NCBI GenBank assembly: GCA_958295665.1
Contig: OY282560.1
Span: 307,811,236 to 307,875,235, forward strand
Source: Tipula vernalis
Lineage: Eukaryota > Arthropoda > Insecta > Diptera > Tipulidae
Direction: 5' to 3'
DNA length: 64,000 bases
Shown: piece by piece, positions 20,028 to 31,579 of the stretch
Layout of the letters: every line of letters begins with the position of its first letter
Position numbering within the stretch: position 1 is the stretch's first letter
Notes under the pieces: generated by a model
What the model was told of the DNA's origin: nothing
What the model saw: the letters and a program-made list of their open reading frames with translations, nothing else
Database searches by the model: none
Made by a program: the position numbers and the translations under genes

Positions 20028-22122
20028 TTAAAATAAGTTTTGTTCCGGGCGCGGTACCCAAACTTCGCATATTTTATTGGAACTTATAGACTTTTTCTCG
20101 CTCTCCGATATTAACTCTTGTGCTGCCATCATAGAGTCTATATTATTAATTAATAATCGGTTGGTTAGTTTGGTTTTAATAATATTTAAATTTGAAAAAA
20201 TTCTTTCTGCTGCCGCCGAACTATGAGGCAAGCTCATTAAACTATACATAAATTTTGACAACTTTCCAAATAAGGGACTGCCGATCGAATTTCTCACCGA
20301 ACCAATTTTACACCAAAATTCCTCGATATTTGTTTGATCTGTACTTTGTACCAAATGTATAGAAAACTTAAGGACTTTTACCTCATCCAATATATCGTCT
20401 TTTTCATTTGCATTTTGTACCATAAAATAAATTTAATAGAGCTGTTATTGAGGATATGTTGGACGAAAGTAAATTTACTGGATTAATTAATTTTAAGTGA
20501 TTAATGACCGGGTCATTAAAATTAAATCGCAATTTTATCTGTTCAGCTAGTTTAATATAATATTGTTTTATATTGTTTGTCAGAACCAGAAACTCGTCAT
20601 CTTGCAATCTATTCAGTGACATGAATGATTGAACTGCATATCCCATACCGATTTCCGCCAGTGGTAGGTGGTTTTCTTCGTTTATGAAATCTATGTCATT
20701 AATATTATCCGTGAGGAAGCAATTTGGCTTGATAAAATTGCTCAGAATTATTTTAAAATTGGTTTCCATCGTGTCATTCATTATATGTATGCGAATCTTT
20801 TCAGATTGAAATTCTACGTTCATTCTGTTGATGATATTCAACGAATAGGACAGAAACATAAAATATATCTTATTTATTGGGTTGCTCAATTGCTCAGCTA
20901 AGCTCTTTGCTGTTTTTTGTGCGCCTTTATCTTCCAAAGTACACGAAATAAAATTCATCTGTAATGCATCCCACTGCTCCAAAATTCTGTTAATCACCAT
21001 TTCAAGCGACAACCATCGCATTTGCGCAAGCCCAAGGATTTTATGGGGTTTTAAAGAAAAATATTCTTGAAATTGTTGCAAATCAGTACAGCGTTTAGAA
21101 CTATGTGCAAAAAAATTATAAATATTTCGTGCTAATTGCTCCACAGTGAACGGTAGCTTTTGGCACGCATTACTGGCACATAGGTGTAGCGAATGGCATA
21201 TACAATTAATAAAAACCAAATTTGGAATAATTTGCTTAAATCTGGCTTGGACGCCACTAAATTGTCCAGACATAACAGAAGCGTTATCTGAAGCTAGACC
21301 GATTATGTTTTTTACCGGTATTTGTAGCAAATTTAAATGGTTTATTATTGTTGTAAAAATCGTGGCAGAGTCAGCTTTTGTCATCTCTAAAATACCTAAA
21401 AATCTGTCCCTTGTTTGACCTCTCCTCTTATCAAACACCCGAGCTACCAAGGCCAAAGATTTTGCTGTGCTTATGTCGGTCGTTTCATCTATTATTATAG
21501 AAAAATGTTCAGTTTTCAGCTGATCAGCTACATTTTCCCGTCCTTTTGGTCCCAAAACATTTTTAACAATTTCACTCGCCTTCGTTCTACCGCACTTTAT
21601 GTTCTTGGCTATTTTAGAGTCTGGACAACACATTTTTAATAAACTAGGTAGGAAATCCATTAAGGAAAAAGGCAAATGGTGCATCAAGCAGAACATCACC
21701 AATGTCAATTCGGCTTGTTTAATTGCTCGCTCAAAGGCCACTTTACTGGGATTTTGAAATAATTCAGTAATTGGTGTAACTTTGCCCATTGCCATTTTTT
21801 TTTTGTGTGTGGTACTTGCGTCATGCCTTACAAGATGCGATATAATATTGGTCAATCTAATATCACATACCTTGCAAAAAGCAAAATTGTTGCGACGTTC
21901 GATCCAATCAAAAGTTTCGATCCACTGCGACCGAAAACTCCTCGTACGTTTTGCCTTTTTGGCAACAGATTCTTCGTTGCTATCTGCCGAACTGGATTCT
22001 GAATCTGACATGTTGGTAATTCTTATAGGATTTACTTCCTGCAAAATTGAGGCTGTACTCATCGAACTACGAAATAAATAATAGGTTCCATTCTGTAAGG
22101 ATTTATTTGACAAATATTTCAT
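20028..22122 (-). pseudogene. hAT transposase with BED-type finger, one frameshift
   Basis: The N-terminal part (about residues 60-105) has a BED-like finger (CKVC ... HLVRHDASTTHKKK). The RNase H-fold core follows, with IIIDETTDIS holding the first Asp, GLASDNASVMSG the second, and a CICHSLHLCAS insertion-domain motif. The second frame (20423-20028) carries the hAT C-terminal dimerisation segment HSSAAAERIFSNL with the catalytic Glu, then TKLTNRLL. A single-base indel near 20404-20423 separates the two frames. A spliced 5' exon is possible: RNA-like sequence with a similar KVNPP.VANVPES segment lies at about 22150-22300 with a GTAAGT donor, but I could not join it in frame. Confidence 0.85.
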
Positions 22123-22853
22123 TTAATTTTACTTACATCGAGGAATCCACACTTTGGTGAATATTTTTGGACACTGGCGGGTTCGATGTCAACTTTTTTA
22201 CTAACTCAGGTTTTGTTTTTGCTTTCTTCGCTGAACGGGATTCTGGCACATTGGCAACTGTTGGAGGATTTACTTTTTGCACATTTGAATTGATCGAAGA
22301 TGAACTGTGAATTGTGATGATTATTATTAGTCAAGAAATTTCGTCCGATATTTAGTTGAAATAAAATTAAATAATAAAAATGTTATTCACATAACCTAAA
22401 AAAACAGCAAACTTACCACGGGTTTTTTGATGCCTCATTTTTTGCTGTTCGAATTACAAACCTTAAATATTTATAGATTATATTGTGATGACGTTATAAT
22501 TAAAATAGTTTAATTATTACGAGATACTTACTTATCCATAATAAAAATTTAAACACCGAACAGTCAACGCAAAAGGACACCACGCACAAACACAGAAAAC
22601 CACTAACTAAATTGACATTCCATTGAACATGAAGTTATGTACGATGATAATGCATTCTTGTAAAGCCCTAACAGCAACACACTTGAAATTCGAATTATAA
22701 ACGGAATTTCATAAAAAATAAATTTATCGATAATGAATAAATAGTATCCATTTTAACCGATTTCTGTTTTTATCGTATCCACGTATCCAATTCCAAAATT
22801 TATGAAAAATAGTATCCAAATGGATACGATCGTATCCAAACGGTAACACCCCC
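22123..22853 (-). other. 5' noncoding part of the hAT element
   Basis: This holds the possible upstream exon near 22150-22300 (minus strand) and the subterminal GTATCC repeats near 22740-22840. No further ORF is supported. Confidence 0.5.
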
Positions 22854-23056
22854 GTACAATACCGAATAGCGGTAAAAAGAGAAACAAAAAAAAAAAACAA
22901 CAAACAACACAAGGTGCGTTACCGAATAGCGGTAAAAATGAGCACATTATATTATAGCGAACAGGAATATGCATGGAAGATATGGTCGACAAAGGAAATT
23001 TTTTTTGAATATGGTGTAAGATTAAAACAAAAATAATGATAAAACGATTAAATGGT
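22854..23056 (+). other. BEL leader, middle part
   Basis: Purine-rich noncoding sequence with two ACCGAATAGCGGTAAAAA copies (22861 and 22921), resembling the leader before 19645. Confidence 0.5.
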
Positions 23057-23529
23057 TACCCAAGTATAACAATTTGAAACTCAAAATTGAGCCACCGTAT
23101 TTTCCTTCGACTTTTGAGGAAATAATCGAAAGCTAACTTCATAGTTATTTATAAGGGTTATGTATTTTGTTGTTGTTGTTATATATGAACGAGTTTATTT
23201 TATATTATTATGTACGGTATACATTCGATGTTAGTGTGATGCGACGTCATTAGTGTTTTGTGTTAAATAAATATGAAATTAAATAAAGTGTAAAAAAGAA
23301 ATGTGTAAGTTAATATATTTATATATATTTATGTAAAATAATTCAATTAATAATATAAAATTAAAATAATTATTTGGTTGACTCATATTAAATAAACATA
23401 GAAGTACCACCTACTTTTACTCTCATTGTATGTAGTGTTGTGTATTTTTTTACATAAAATTTACTCTTTTTCAATTTTTATATCATTTATATAATTTAGT
23501 TGTAAATATAAATATATTTCCAATCTACA

Positions 23530-25536
23530 ATGTCTAAAAAAAGTCGACAACGCAGAATAAAATTGGAAATAGAACGAAAGTTGCCACAATATTCTCAGTA
23601 TCGAGAAAGCGAAGTGGTACAGCCACTAAGTTCTGACCGTCAATTTTATTCTGAAGTTAATGTTAGTTCTCAGACAGTAGAAGCAATACAAGCCGAGAGA
23701 AATATTTTACACGACTATACCTCCTTGATGTCAATAGAAAATCCAATCCGTTCCCCAACGCCATCAAATTCTGATTGTTCCTCCTCTTCAGAGCGTGATA
23801 TTTTTCGATTAAAGGAAGATTTGCGACGCATAGCCGTTGACACTACCATTTGTGGCATAACAATGACGAAAATTCTTGTGGTTCTCCATGAATATTTTCC
23901 TTGGCTCCCAAATAACGTTAGGGCGTTAAAAAATACTCCACGTATTGCCGATGTAATAGAATTTGATTCAGGTGTTACCTATTTTTATTTAGGTATATCG
24001 AGGGCAATAGATTATTTTCTCAAAAAATATAAGTCAACAAGTTTTGATAGTGTCGAGATAGATATAGGTATTGACGGATTACCTATATCTAAAAGTTCGA
24101 ATAGTCAGATTTGGCCTCTAATAATCAATATTGTTGGTTTTCCGGATATTTTCGTGGTTTCTTGTTGTCACGGTAGAAGTAAGAATATTGATTTCCCACG
24201 ATTTCTTAAAGATTTTATTGAGGAAATGGAAATATTGGAAGCGCTTGGCTATGACTATGGCAATAAAAATGTGAACATCAAATTGAGAGCACTTATTTGT
24301 GATTCCGATGCTAGGTGCAAGGTTCTTTGCGTAAAATCTCATGCTGGCTATTTCTCATGTACAAAATGTACAATAAAAGGCTCAAAGGTTAACAAAGGCC
24401 ATATAGTTTTTCCTTATGCTCAAACTTTAAAATCCATACCCAGATCAGATACCAGTTTTCGTAATAGGTTACATCTAGAACATCACAAGAAGGTTGAGAC
24501 TATTCCGTTAGAAAATATTAATTTCGGTTGTGTTTTTCAGGTGCCCATCGACTATATGCATTGCGTTCTTCTAGGTATTACAAAACAACTAATCTCCTTT
24601 TGGGTCAAAAAACGCAAATGCCCGAATTCTTTATCTCAGGGAAAAATAAAAATAGTCTCAGATGATTTGGAACAAATTAAATTACCTAGTGAGTTTAATA
24701 GGCAGCCCAGAAGTTTGGAGGAATTCGAGCGTTGGAAAGCATCAGAATTGCGCCATTTTCTTTTGTATACCGGGCCAGTAGTATTGAAAGGAAAATTGTC
24801 TCCTGATTGTTATTTACATTTCCTGACTTTGTGTTGTGGAATTTCTTTACTTTTAAATGAAAGGTACTACCAAATTTGGAATTCAACGGCTGCTACACTA
24901 ATAAAAAAATTTGTGCAGATGCAAGAAGAACTGTATGGGGAATCAAGTGCTACTTTTAATATCCACAGTCTATTACATTTATCAAATGACTGCCTTAAAC
25001 TTAATGCGACGCTAAACGACTTTAGCGCATTTAAATTTGAAAATTATTTATCATCGGTAAAACTTCAAATCAAAACTGGATATCTACCAATACAACAATT
25101 TTATAATAGAATTTCCGAAATATATTTATTAAACCCATCATTCAAAAAACAAAAATTTCCTATTTTTAAAATTCACCTAGGAAATCAACATTATAAAAAC
25201 GTCATTTTGGAAAACTTTAAATTGTCCATTGATTTTCCCGACAATTATTGCCTAGTTGCCACTCAAATTCTTAAAATAGTCTCTATCTTTGTAAAGGACG
25301 ACATAACTCATTTCGAAGGCCAAAAAATTCTCCATTTATCAGATTTTTTCGATGTTCCTTTAAAATCTTCTTCGTTGAATATTTATGCTACTAACATTGA
25401 GACCGTTTCTTCTGATCAAATGACATTTAATATTTCTGATATAACATCTAAAATTATTAAAATTAAAACAGAAAATAATTTAGTATATTTCCCTATGGTT
25501 CATACTTCTCAGTTTAATTTTAATATTCAACCATAA
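23530..25536 (+). CDS. CACTA/EnSpm-like (TNP2-type) transposase, 668 aa
   Basis: A single uninterrupted frame from ATG 23530. After a low-complexity N-terminus it carries the pattern of this animal transposase family: VEIDIGIDGLPISKSSNSQ with the first catalytic Asp (about residue 180), LICDSDARCKVL with the second (about 258), a zinc-type segment HAGYFSCTKCTIKG, a VFPYAQTLKSIPRSDTSFR block, and VPIDYMHCVLLGITKQLI. The late part (NIHSLLHLSNDC ... FSAFKFENYL) corresponds to the conserved C-terminal block of the family. It would cut and paste the element. Superfamily assignment is by motif memory; the transposase call itself is firm. Confidence 0.8.
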   Translation: MSKKSRQRRIKLEIERKLPQYSQYRESEVVQPLSSDRQFYSEVNVSSQTVEAIQAERNILHDYTSLMSIENPIRSPTPSNSDCSSSSERDIFRLKEDLRRIAVDTTICGITMTKILVVLHEYFPWLPNNVRALKNTPRIADVIEFDSGVTYFYLGISRAIDYFLKKYKSTSFDSVEIDIGIDGLPISKSSNSQIWPLIINIVGFPDIFVVSCCHGRSKNIDFPRFLKDFIEEMEILEALGYDYGNKNVNIKLRALICDSDARCKVLCVKSHAGYFSCTKCTIKGSKVNKGHIVFPYAQTLKSIPRSDTSFRNRLHLEHHKKVETIPLENINFGCVFQVPIDYMHCVLLGITKQLISFWVKKRKCPNSLSQGKIKIVSDDLEQIKLPSEFNRQPRSLEEFERWKASELRHFLLYTGPVVLKGKLSPDCYLHFLTLCCGISLLLNERYYQIWNSTAATLIKKFVQMQEELYGESSATFNIHSLLHLSNDCLKLNATLNDFSAFKFENYLSSVKLQIKTGYLPIQQFYNRISEIYLLNPSFKKQKFPIFKIHLGNQHYKNVILENFKLSIDFPDNYCLVATQILKIVSIFVKDDITHFEGQKILHLSDFFDVPLKSSSLNIYATNIETVSSDQMTFNISDITSKIIKIKTENNLVYFPMVHTSQFNFNIQP

Positions 25537-25594
25537 TTAATTATTATTGAACGAAAATTACAATAATATAAATAAATTAAATAATAAAAGCAAG

Positions 25595-27260
25595 ATGGAC
25601 ACTACGGTAAATTCACAACAATTTATTGAAAGTAAGTATTATTAATAGTATAGTTCTATTATGTTCGTATATTTTTTACACAAATAATAACAATCCACAA
25701 ACATTACTTTTATATTTTCAGCACAATTTGATTCACAATTTAAATATGCCGACTTCTGTGAACTTCAATTCGGTAATATAAGATAGTGCTGTTAAACATT
25801 GATACATTAATTTTAATTTCCTCTTTAGGAGATCGTGTCCCAATAACTTCGACACAAAACATGGGACAACGCAGGCATAATATGCATTCTACCAGCGACA
25901 CCGAAAGTGAAAATTACACTGATATTGAAGGTAAAGTAGAATTCAAATTTCGCTGGAATTCTGACAGTTCACGCGCAGAAAAAATACATAGGTTCCCTAG
26001 TTCATCCCAAAAATTTTTCCTTAGACTTTGTTTCCATAGGCGTGCAATTTTTTGTTTGAAATCATAATCATTTTGAATGTTTTGGGGCGGAAATCGGGAT
26101 CATGAAATACGAATAAATTCGAAAAATGGTCAAGGTTAACCAAGTTATTTTGTATGAAATTGCAAATAAGTGAAAGTTTATCGACAAATTTTTATGCGTC
26201 AAATATTTCGTTATCGATCAGAAATTTGCCGTTAAATCTTTATTTAATTACGATTTGATACAAAATAACTTGGGTAACTTTGATGAATTTTTGAATATAT
26301 TCTAAATTTTTCATAGGATTGTTTACTACTGTAAAATTTACCGTCCGAATTTCATGATTCTGCCCCTGAATAAAAGACGCGAAATCTAATTCAGCATGAG
26401 ATAAAATTCAGTTTTTAAAAATTTGATGTCGCGAGTTTAACTCATTTTGAAAATGAATTAATTTCGCCATACAAAATTTAAATAACTTTTTACATTTCAG
26501 TCTTAGATCAACAGATAGAACAAACACAATCAACATCTTCAGTTGCCGTGCAGACCGATGACAATTACAATAAATATATCCGGATAGAAAAAAAACAGTT
26601 CCAATTTCTCGTAGCATCCATTGAACAATTACAAAAAGGACAGCAAAATATCATGAGAGAGCTGATCAATTTACGAGATAATCGCTTAAATATCAAGTAT
26701 CTCGTCGAATGTGAAAATGCCAAATTTACTTTGCCTTTTAATGATTTAGACAGGTTTATTAATTTTGATTCTAATTTAATTGAAGACCATGAATCTAAAA
26801 AACAATTGGTAATAAAATCAAATTAAATTTACTATATATTTATCCATTTAAAGCTAACCTTTTTTTTTGTTTTTCAGAAATCCATCTTCATGAAAGAACA
26901 AGGCCAAGAATTGAAAAAATTCATAAGAACGAACTACAGAAATATTTTCACTGAGGAATTGTCAAGGAAGTTTTCGTTTAATGGAAGGCAAGGGAATTTG
27001 GCTGCAAAAAAATTCAATATCACAAAAATTTTAAAAGGTGAATATTTTTGAATAACAAAATTAATAAAATGTAGTTTGATTAATAGTTCTAAATTTTAGA
27101 TTGTACTCTGGAAAAGTTCCCAAACACGGCCCAAACACAATTCAACCTAATTTCAACAAATTACTTTTATTATTTAAAAGATAAATTTGTGAAATACAAA
27201 AAAAAACTTCGGAATCTGCAGGGCATACTTAGAATTTTCGAAAACAATGAATTATTTTAA
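25595..27260 (+). CDS. DUF4806-type accessory protein, six exons, 272 aa
   Basis: Exons 25595-25631, 25722-25772, 25829-25930, 26501-26808, 26878-27037 and 27100-27260 join in frame with GT-AG introns and no stop (819 nt). The N-terminus is acidic and Ser/Thr-rich. A short coiled segment (FLVASIEQLQKGQQNIMREL) is followed by a DUF4806-like domain: FTLPFNDLDRFINFDSNL, KKFIRTNYRNIFTEEL, then FSFNGRQGNLAAKKF in place of the usual W-x-G-x-x-G-K-x-x-F signature. This domain often accompanies this class of transposase; its molecular role is not established. The start codon lies 58 bp after the transposase stop, on the same strand. The fourth exon is preceded by a 570-nt intron that contains a MITE. 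Confidence 0.8.
26084..26366. mobile_element. Inverted-repeat MITE in an intron of the DUF4806-type gene
   Basis: The two ends are imperfect inverted repeats of about 70-90 bp: GGGGCGGAAATCGGGATCAT at 26084 mirrors ATGATTCTGCCCC at 26354-26366, and AACCAAGTTATTTTGTAT near 26138 mirrors ATACAAAATAACTTGG near 26260. It has no coding capacity. Flanking duplications are unclear. Confidence 0.65.
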
Positions 27261-28987
27261 GTTAATTTAGGTTAATATTTTTTTAAACAATTAATGAATT
27301 AAGTATTTTTGAAATTTATGAATTTCTAGTTATTTTTTGCGCCTTTTTATATTTTATTTTATTAGTTTAATGGAAATTTTTGATTTTTGAAATAATTTAA
27401 AACTTAAATTTAAAATTAATGATATTGAAATGAAATTAATTGTGATAAGTAATTTTCACTTAATTGAAATTTATTGTGATAAGTACCTTGAAATCTTAAT
27501 CTGATCAACCTTGAATAAGAAATATTACGAAATCTAAGTGCGTTACAAATGTGATACGAAACTACTAGAAATTTAAAATGAAATACCATGAAATTTATTA
27601 AAATTAACATATTATTTGAACCGTTTTTATGTACATAATGGATTATATACTGAAATAGAATTAATTAAATTTATTAATTTTAAGATAATTTAAAACCATT
27701 TATGAGTAACATAGTTGAAACCTAATAATTTTAAAAACTATTTTACTAATTATATTTTTGTAATATTCAAACAAATACATAATATGAAATTAACTTAACA
27801 TTCATAATATGAAAGTATTATTATCATTTAAATGAAATTTATTGTGATAATAGTACCTTGAAATTATCATTAATATTTTTAGTCAGTAACACACTTTTTA
27901 AATAAATACTTTTCCAAATTTTATTCATATAAAATAAAAATAGAGTTTTAAAATGTTTCTACATTTGTGATATACCTAATTGAATTTAAGGTAATGTATA
28001 CTAGTTTCGAGCAATTACTGCTCATCTAGTACATGTTAAAAACTCGAGAGCTTTTAACATGTACTTGAAGATGAGCAGTAATTGCTCGAAACTAGTATAC
28101 ATTACCTAAAATTCAATTATGTATATCACAAATGTAGAAACATTTTTAAAACTCTATTTTTGATTTTTATTTATATGAATAAAATTTGGAAAAGTATTTA
28201 TTTTTATCAAGCTTAAATATGAAATTAATGACAATGTTCCAACTATTAAAATTACTCAAACTTGAAATTTACTTATTAAAATAAATAATTTTTGTTTAAG
28301 ATTTAAAATCTGAATACCTACATACATATGTACAGATATATTGTAATTGTAATGTGATACGAAGCTAGAAGTATAGAAATGAAATTTATTTACCAAATAT
28401 TTAGTATTAGAATTAAATAAATTTATTAATTTTAAGATAATTTAAAATTAATTATTTAATTACCAGTAGTATTAAAATGATACCTAAAAATTACAAGTAT
28501 TATTATGATTGATACCCAAAAACGAAATTAAAATTACCTATATGAAATTTATTTTTCGCATATTGAATTATGTGTAATTTAAGACTTAAAATCGATATAT
28601 GTATGTATGTATATATAAACTTTACCGTGATTTAAAATGTAAGAAATGTACAAAATCTTTTAGTAATTTATTATAATTACATATTTTTAAACCGAAATTA
28701 AAATTTTGTTTCATTAAATATTTAAATTTCCCGCCCAATTTCCATATTGACATTTATACACACACATGCACCATATTGTTCCCGCCAATTTTATTTTTGA
28801 ATTTTATACACACACACACAAGCTTAAAATTTGTAATATTGAGCTTCGTCCAGTTTCGAATTTTCGCGACAACTTTCATACGAATTCTTAGAATAACTCG
28901 AAACTAAAACTTAGAGAAATTCGAATCTTAGTTTCGAACTAATGTCTAATAAATGACGAAAAATTCGAAAGTAAAAATACTTGGGTA
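27261..28987 (+). other. 3' noncoding region of the CACTA-like element
   Basis: Very AT-rich. A GAAATTTATTGTGATAA...TACCTTGAAAT block occurs near 27470 and 27837, and a TTATTAATTTTAAGATAATT block near 27670 and 28422. No gene is seen. Confidence 0.5.
27899..28205. repeat. Near-perfect 300-bp palindrome (foldback element)
   Basis: Arms of about 145 bp at 27899-28042 and 28055-28205 are reverse complements with only a few changes, including a 3-nt indel near the centre, around a roughly 10-nt loop with CTCGAG. Landmarks: CTAGTTTCGAGCAATTACTG at about 28002 and its complement near 28075. The length and quality suggest a foldback MITE or a recent inverted duplication. Confidence 0.9.
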
Positions 28988-29148
28988 TGTATTTATTAGT
29001 ATAAGGGGCAAAGTATTAAATTGTTACTAAGGGAATTATAATATGAAGGAAGAATGAGAAGAAAATATGTTGGTTTGTTTGTTGTTGTTACCTTTAAATT
29101 TATTGGTATTATATAAGAATACTATAGGAAAATATATTTTATAAAGAG

Positions 29149-30471
29149 CGACATATAGTTGTCGTGACAGAAAACAGTATCTTGCCAATTGCGCCAATTA
29201 CATATAGTTGTCGGAATGTAGAAAATGTATGTCATAAAATTGTATCTTGCCAATTGCGACATATAGTTGTCGGTATAAAACTGTATGGCATAAAATTGTA
29301 TCTTGCCAATTACGACATATAGTTGTCGGTATAAAACTGTATGGCATAAAATTGTATCTTGCCAATTACGACATATAGTTGTCGGTATAAAACTGTATGG
29401 CATAAAATTGTATCTTGCCAATTACGACATATAGTTGTCGGTATAAAAATTTGTATGGCATAAAATTGTATCTTGCCAATTGCGACATAGAGTTGTCGGA
29501 ATGTAGGAACTGTATAGCATAAAATTGTATCTTGCCAATTACGACATATAGTTGTCGGTATAAAACTGTATGGCATAAAATTGTATCTTGCCAATTACGA
29601 CATATAGTTGTCGGTATAAAACTGTATGGCATAAAATTGTATCTTGCCAATTACGACATATAGTTGTCGGTATAAAACTGTATGGCATAAAATTGTATCT
29701 TGCCAATTACGACATATAGTTGTCGGTATAAAAATTTGTATGGCATAAAATTGTATCTTGCCAATTGCGACATAGAGTTGTCGGAATGTAGGAACTGTAT
29801 AGCATAAAATTGTATCTTGCCAATTACGACATATAGTTGTCGGTATAAAACTGTATGGCATAAAATTGTATCTTGCCAATTACGACATATAGTTGTCGGT
29901 ATAAAAATTTGTATGGCATAAAATTGTATCTTGCCAATTGCGACATAGAGTTGTCGGAATGTAGGAACTGTATAGCATAAAATTGTATCTTGCCATTTAC
30001 GACATATAGTTGTCGGTATAAAACTGTATGGCATAAAATTGTATCTTGCCAATTACGACATATAGTTGTCGGTATAAAACTGTATGGCATAAAATTGTAT
30101 CTTGCCAATTACGACATATAGTTGTCGGTATAAAACTGTATGGCATAAAATTGTATCTTGCCAATTACGACATATAGTTGTCGGTATAAAAATTTGTATG
30201 GCATAAAATTGTATCTTGCCAATTGCGACATAGAGTTGTCGGAATGTAGGAACTGTATAGCATAAAATTGTATCTTGCCAATTACGACATATAGTTGTCG
30301 GTATAAAACTGTATGGCATAAAATTGTATCTTGCCAATTACGACATATAGTTGTCGGTATAAAAACTGTATGGCATAAAATTGTATCTTGCCAATTGCGA
30401 CATATAGTTGTCGGTATAAAAATTTGTATAGCATAAAATTGTATCTTGCCAATTACGACATATAATTGTCG
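29149..30471. repeat. Tandem array of a 56-59 bp unit, about 23 copies
   Basis: Each unit reads ATTGTATCTTGCCAATTACG, then ACATATAGTTGTCGGTATAA and a short variable tail. Every unit contains the inverted repeat CGACATATAGTTGTCG. Variant units (GACATAGAGTTGTCGGAATG at 29484, 29769, 29942 and 30227) recur at 285, 173 and 285 bp, showing a higher-order repeat of five units. The array lies in the BEL leader. Open frames across it on the minus strand result from the repeat and are not genes. Confidence 0.93.
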
Positions 30472-31579
30472 CAGTAAAGAAAAATTGTGTAGCGATAAAC
30501 AAGTACCATCGTGGTTTAGAGGGTTCATGAGGAATGAGTGATTCTTTAACGTAATTAATTAATTATTGCTTATTAGATTAATTTTAATTGTTTTGCGCAC
30601 TTGTTTATATTTATTTAATTTTTTTTTTTGTAAAATAACATGGCCATGAAGCTGCTCACTCTCCCGAAGTGACTCCGATATATCGTGATGGGAAAGTTGG
30701 TATAATAAATGAAAAGTTGTGTAGAACGACAGAGATAGTGTCATGAGATATTGGTAGGAGTCTATTAATGTCATGATAGCACAGCGAATGAGTAGGTTAT
30801 ATAGTATATAAAAAAAAGGAGAAAAAAAAGTTAGGATTAAAAGAGTTAAACAAGAATAACAATTAATAGGTACACAGGATAAGGATGATAAGATTTGAAA
30901 TTTAATTGAAAATTGGCAATACGATAGGAGTGTAGTCAGAAATATAGAACCATTATTAGGGTTTTAAGCTTTATTTTAGAAAATAATAGAAAGAATATTA
31001 AAGGTCGATTGGATTGTTTGACATGAACTGAGATGATTGTATTAAGACAGTTTTGTATTATTAAAATGAATGAAAATTTGTAAAAGCACATTTGTAAACC
31101 ACAAGAGCTTTTTTATTACTTTATAGCATCATGCCGAGAATAACGTCGGATCATTTTATGGTGGGATACATCCGAGCGAAAATGGAACAGTAGTAACAAA
31201 AAAAAAAAAAGAATAAAAATCAATGGAGCAAAGTGGTATAAAAGCATAAGTTGTAAAAAAACAGAGCAATTTAGTAACAAAGTCAGACAATCTAATCCAA
31301 TTAGAATTATAGAGTTAAATTAAGCAAATATGAAGTTATGAAATATGAATTAATAAAGAATATAAAATTTAAGTAATAAGGAGAATTTTAAGTCTTTTAA
31401 TTGTAAAGAGATCATTAAGTTGTTAGAAAGAATTAGTTAATAGTTAAGATCAAATGGTTCTATATTTCGCTGTTTAGGTTATGTAGGGGCCAAGCTTGGG
31501 GCCAAGATAAGTTGATAAGTTGATTTGGGAATACGTTTATTAATTTATTATTTGAGTTATCTATACAGATTAAGTCATC
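30472..31579 (+). other. BEL leader, 3' part
   Basis: About 1.1 kb of AT-rich sequence between the tandem array and the gag start. No coding frame is supported on either strand. Confidence 0.5.

Larger units (their letters stand above)
19645..22853 (-). mobile_element. hAT-superfamily DNA transposon
   Basis: The ends carry the inverted repeat GTGTTACCGTTTG (19645 onwards, and its complement ending near 22849). Subterminal regions have scattered GTATCCAA motifs in both orientations, typical transposase-binding clusters of hAT elements. An imperfect 8-bp duplication, GTACAAAA (19637-19644) and GTACAATA (22854-22861), fits hAT insertion if the right end includes four extra C bases. Confidence 0.85.
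23057..28987 (+). mobile_element. CACTA-like DNA transposon with two genes
   Basis: Two plus-strand genes, a transposase (23530-25536) and a spliced DUF4806-type gene (25595-27260), are bracketed by a short inverted repeat TACCCAAGTAT (23057-23067 and its complement 28977-28987) with a possible TA duplication. I set the limits from this repeat; it is short and could be chance. The gene pair is known from animal EnSpm/CACTA-like elements. Both genes have intact frames. Two further inverted-repeat elements (26084-26366, 27899-28205) sit inside it. Confidence 0.55.

Noticed and set aside
22150..22300. An additional spliced 5' exon of the hAT transposase
   Set aside because: A donor-like GTAAGT and a coding-like segment exist, but no acceptor joins it in frame with the main ORF by my reading.
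29149..30471. CRISPR-like appearance of regularly spaced repeats
   Set aside because: The sequence is eukaryotic, the units are directly adjacent with no unique spacers, and no cas genes exist.
29122..30528. Several overlapping minus-strand frames of 94-139 codons
   Set aside because: They follow the tandem array in different registers, and the encoded sequence is only the repeat.
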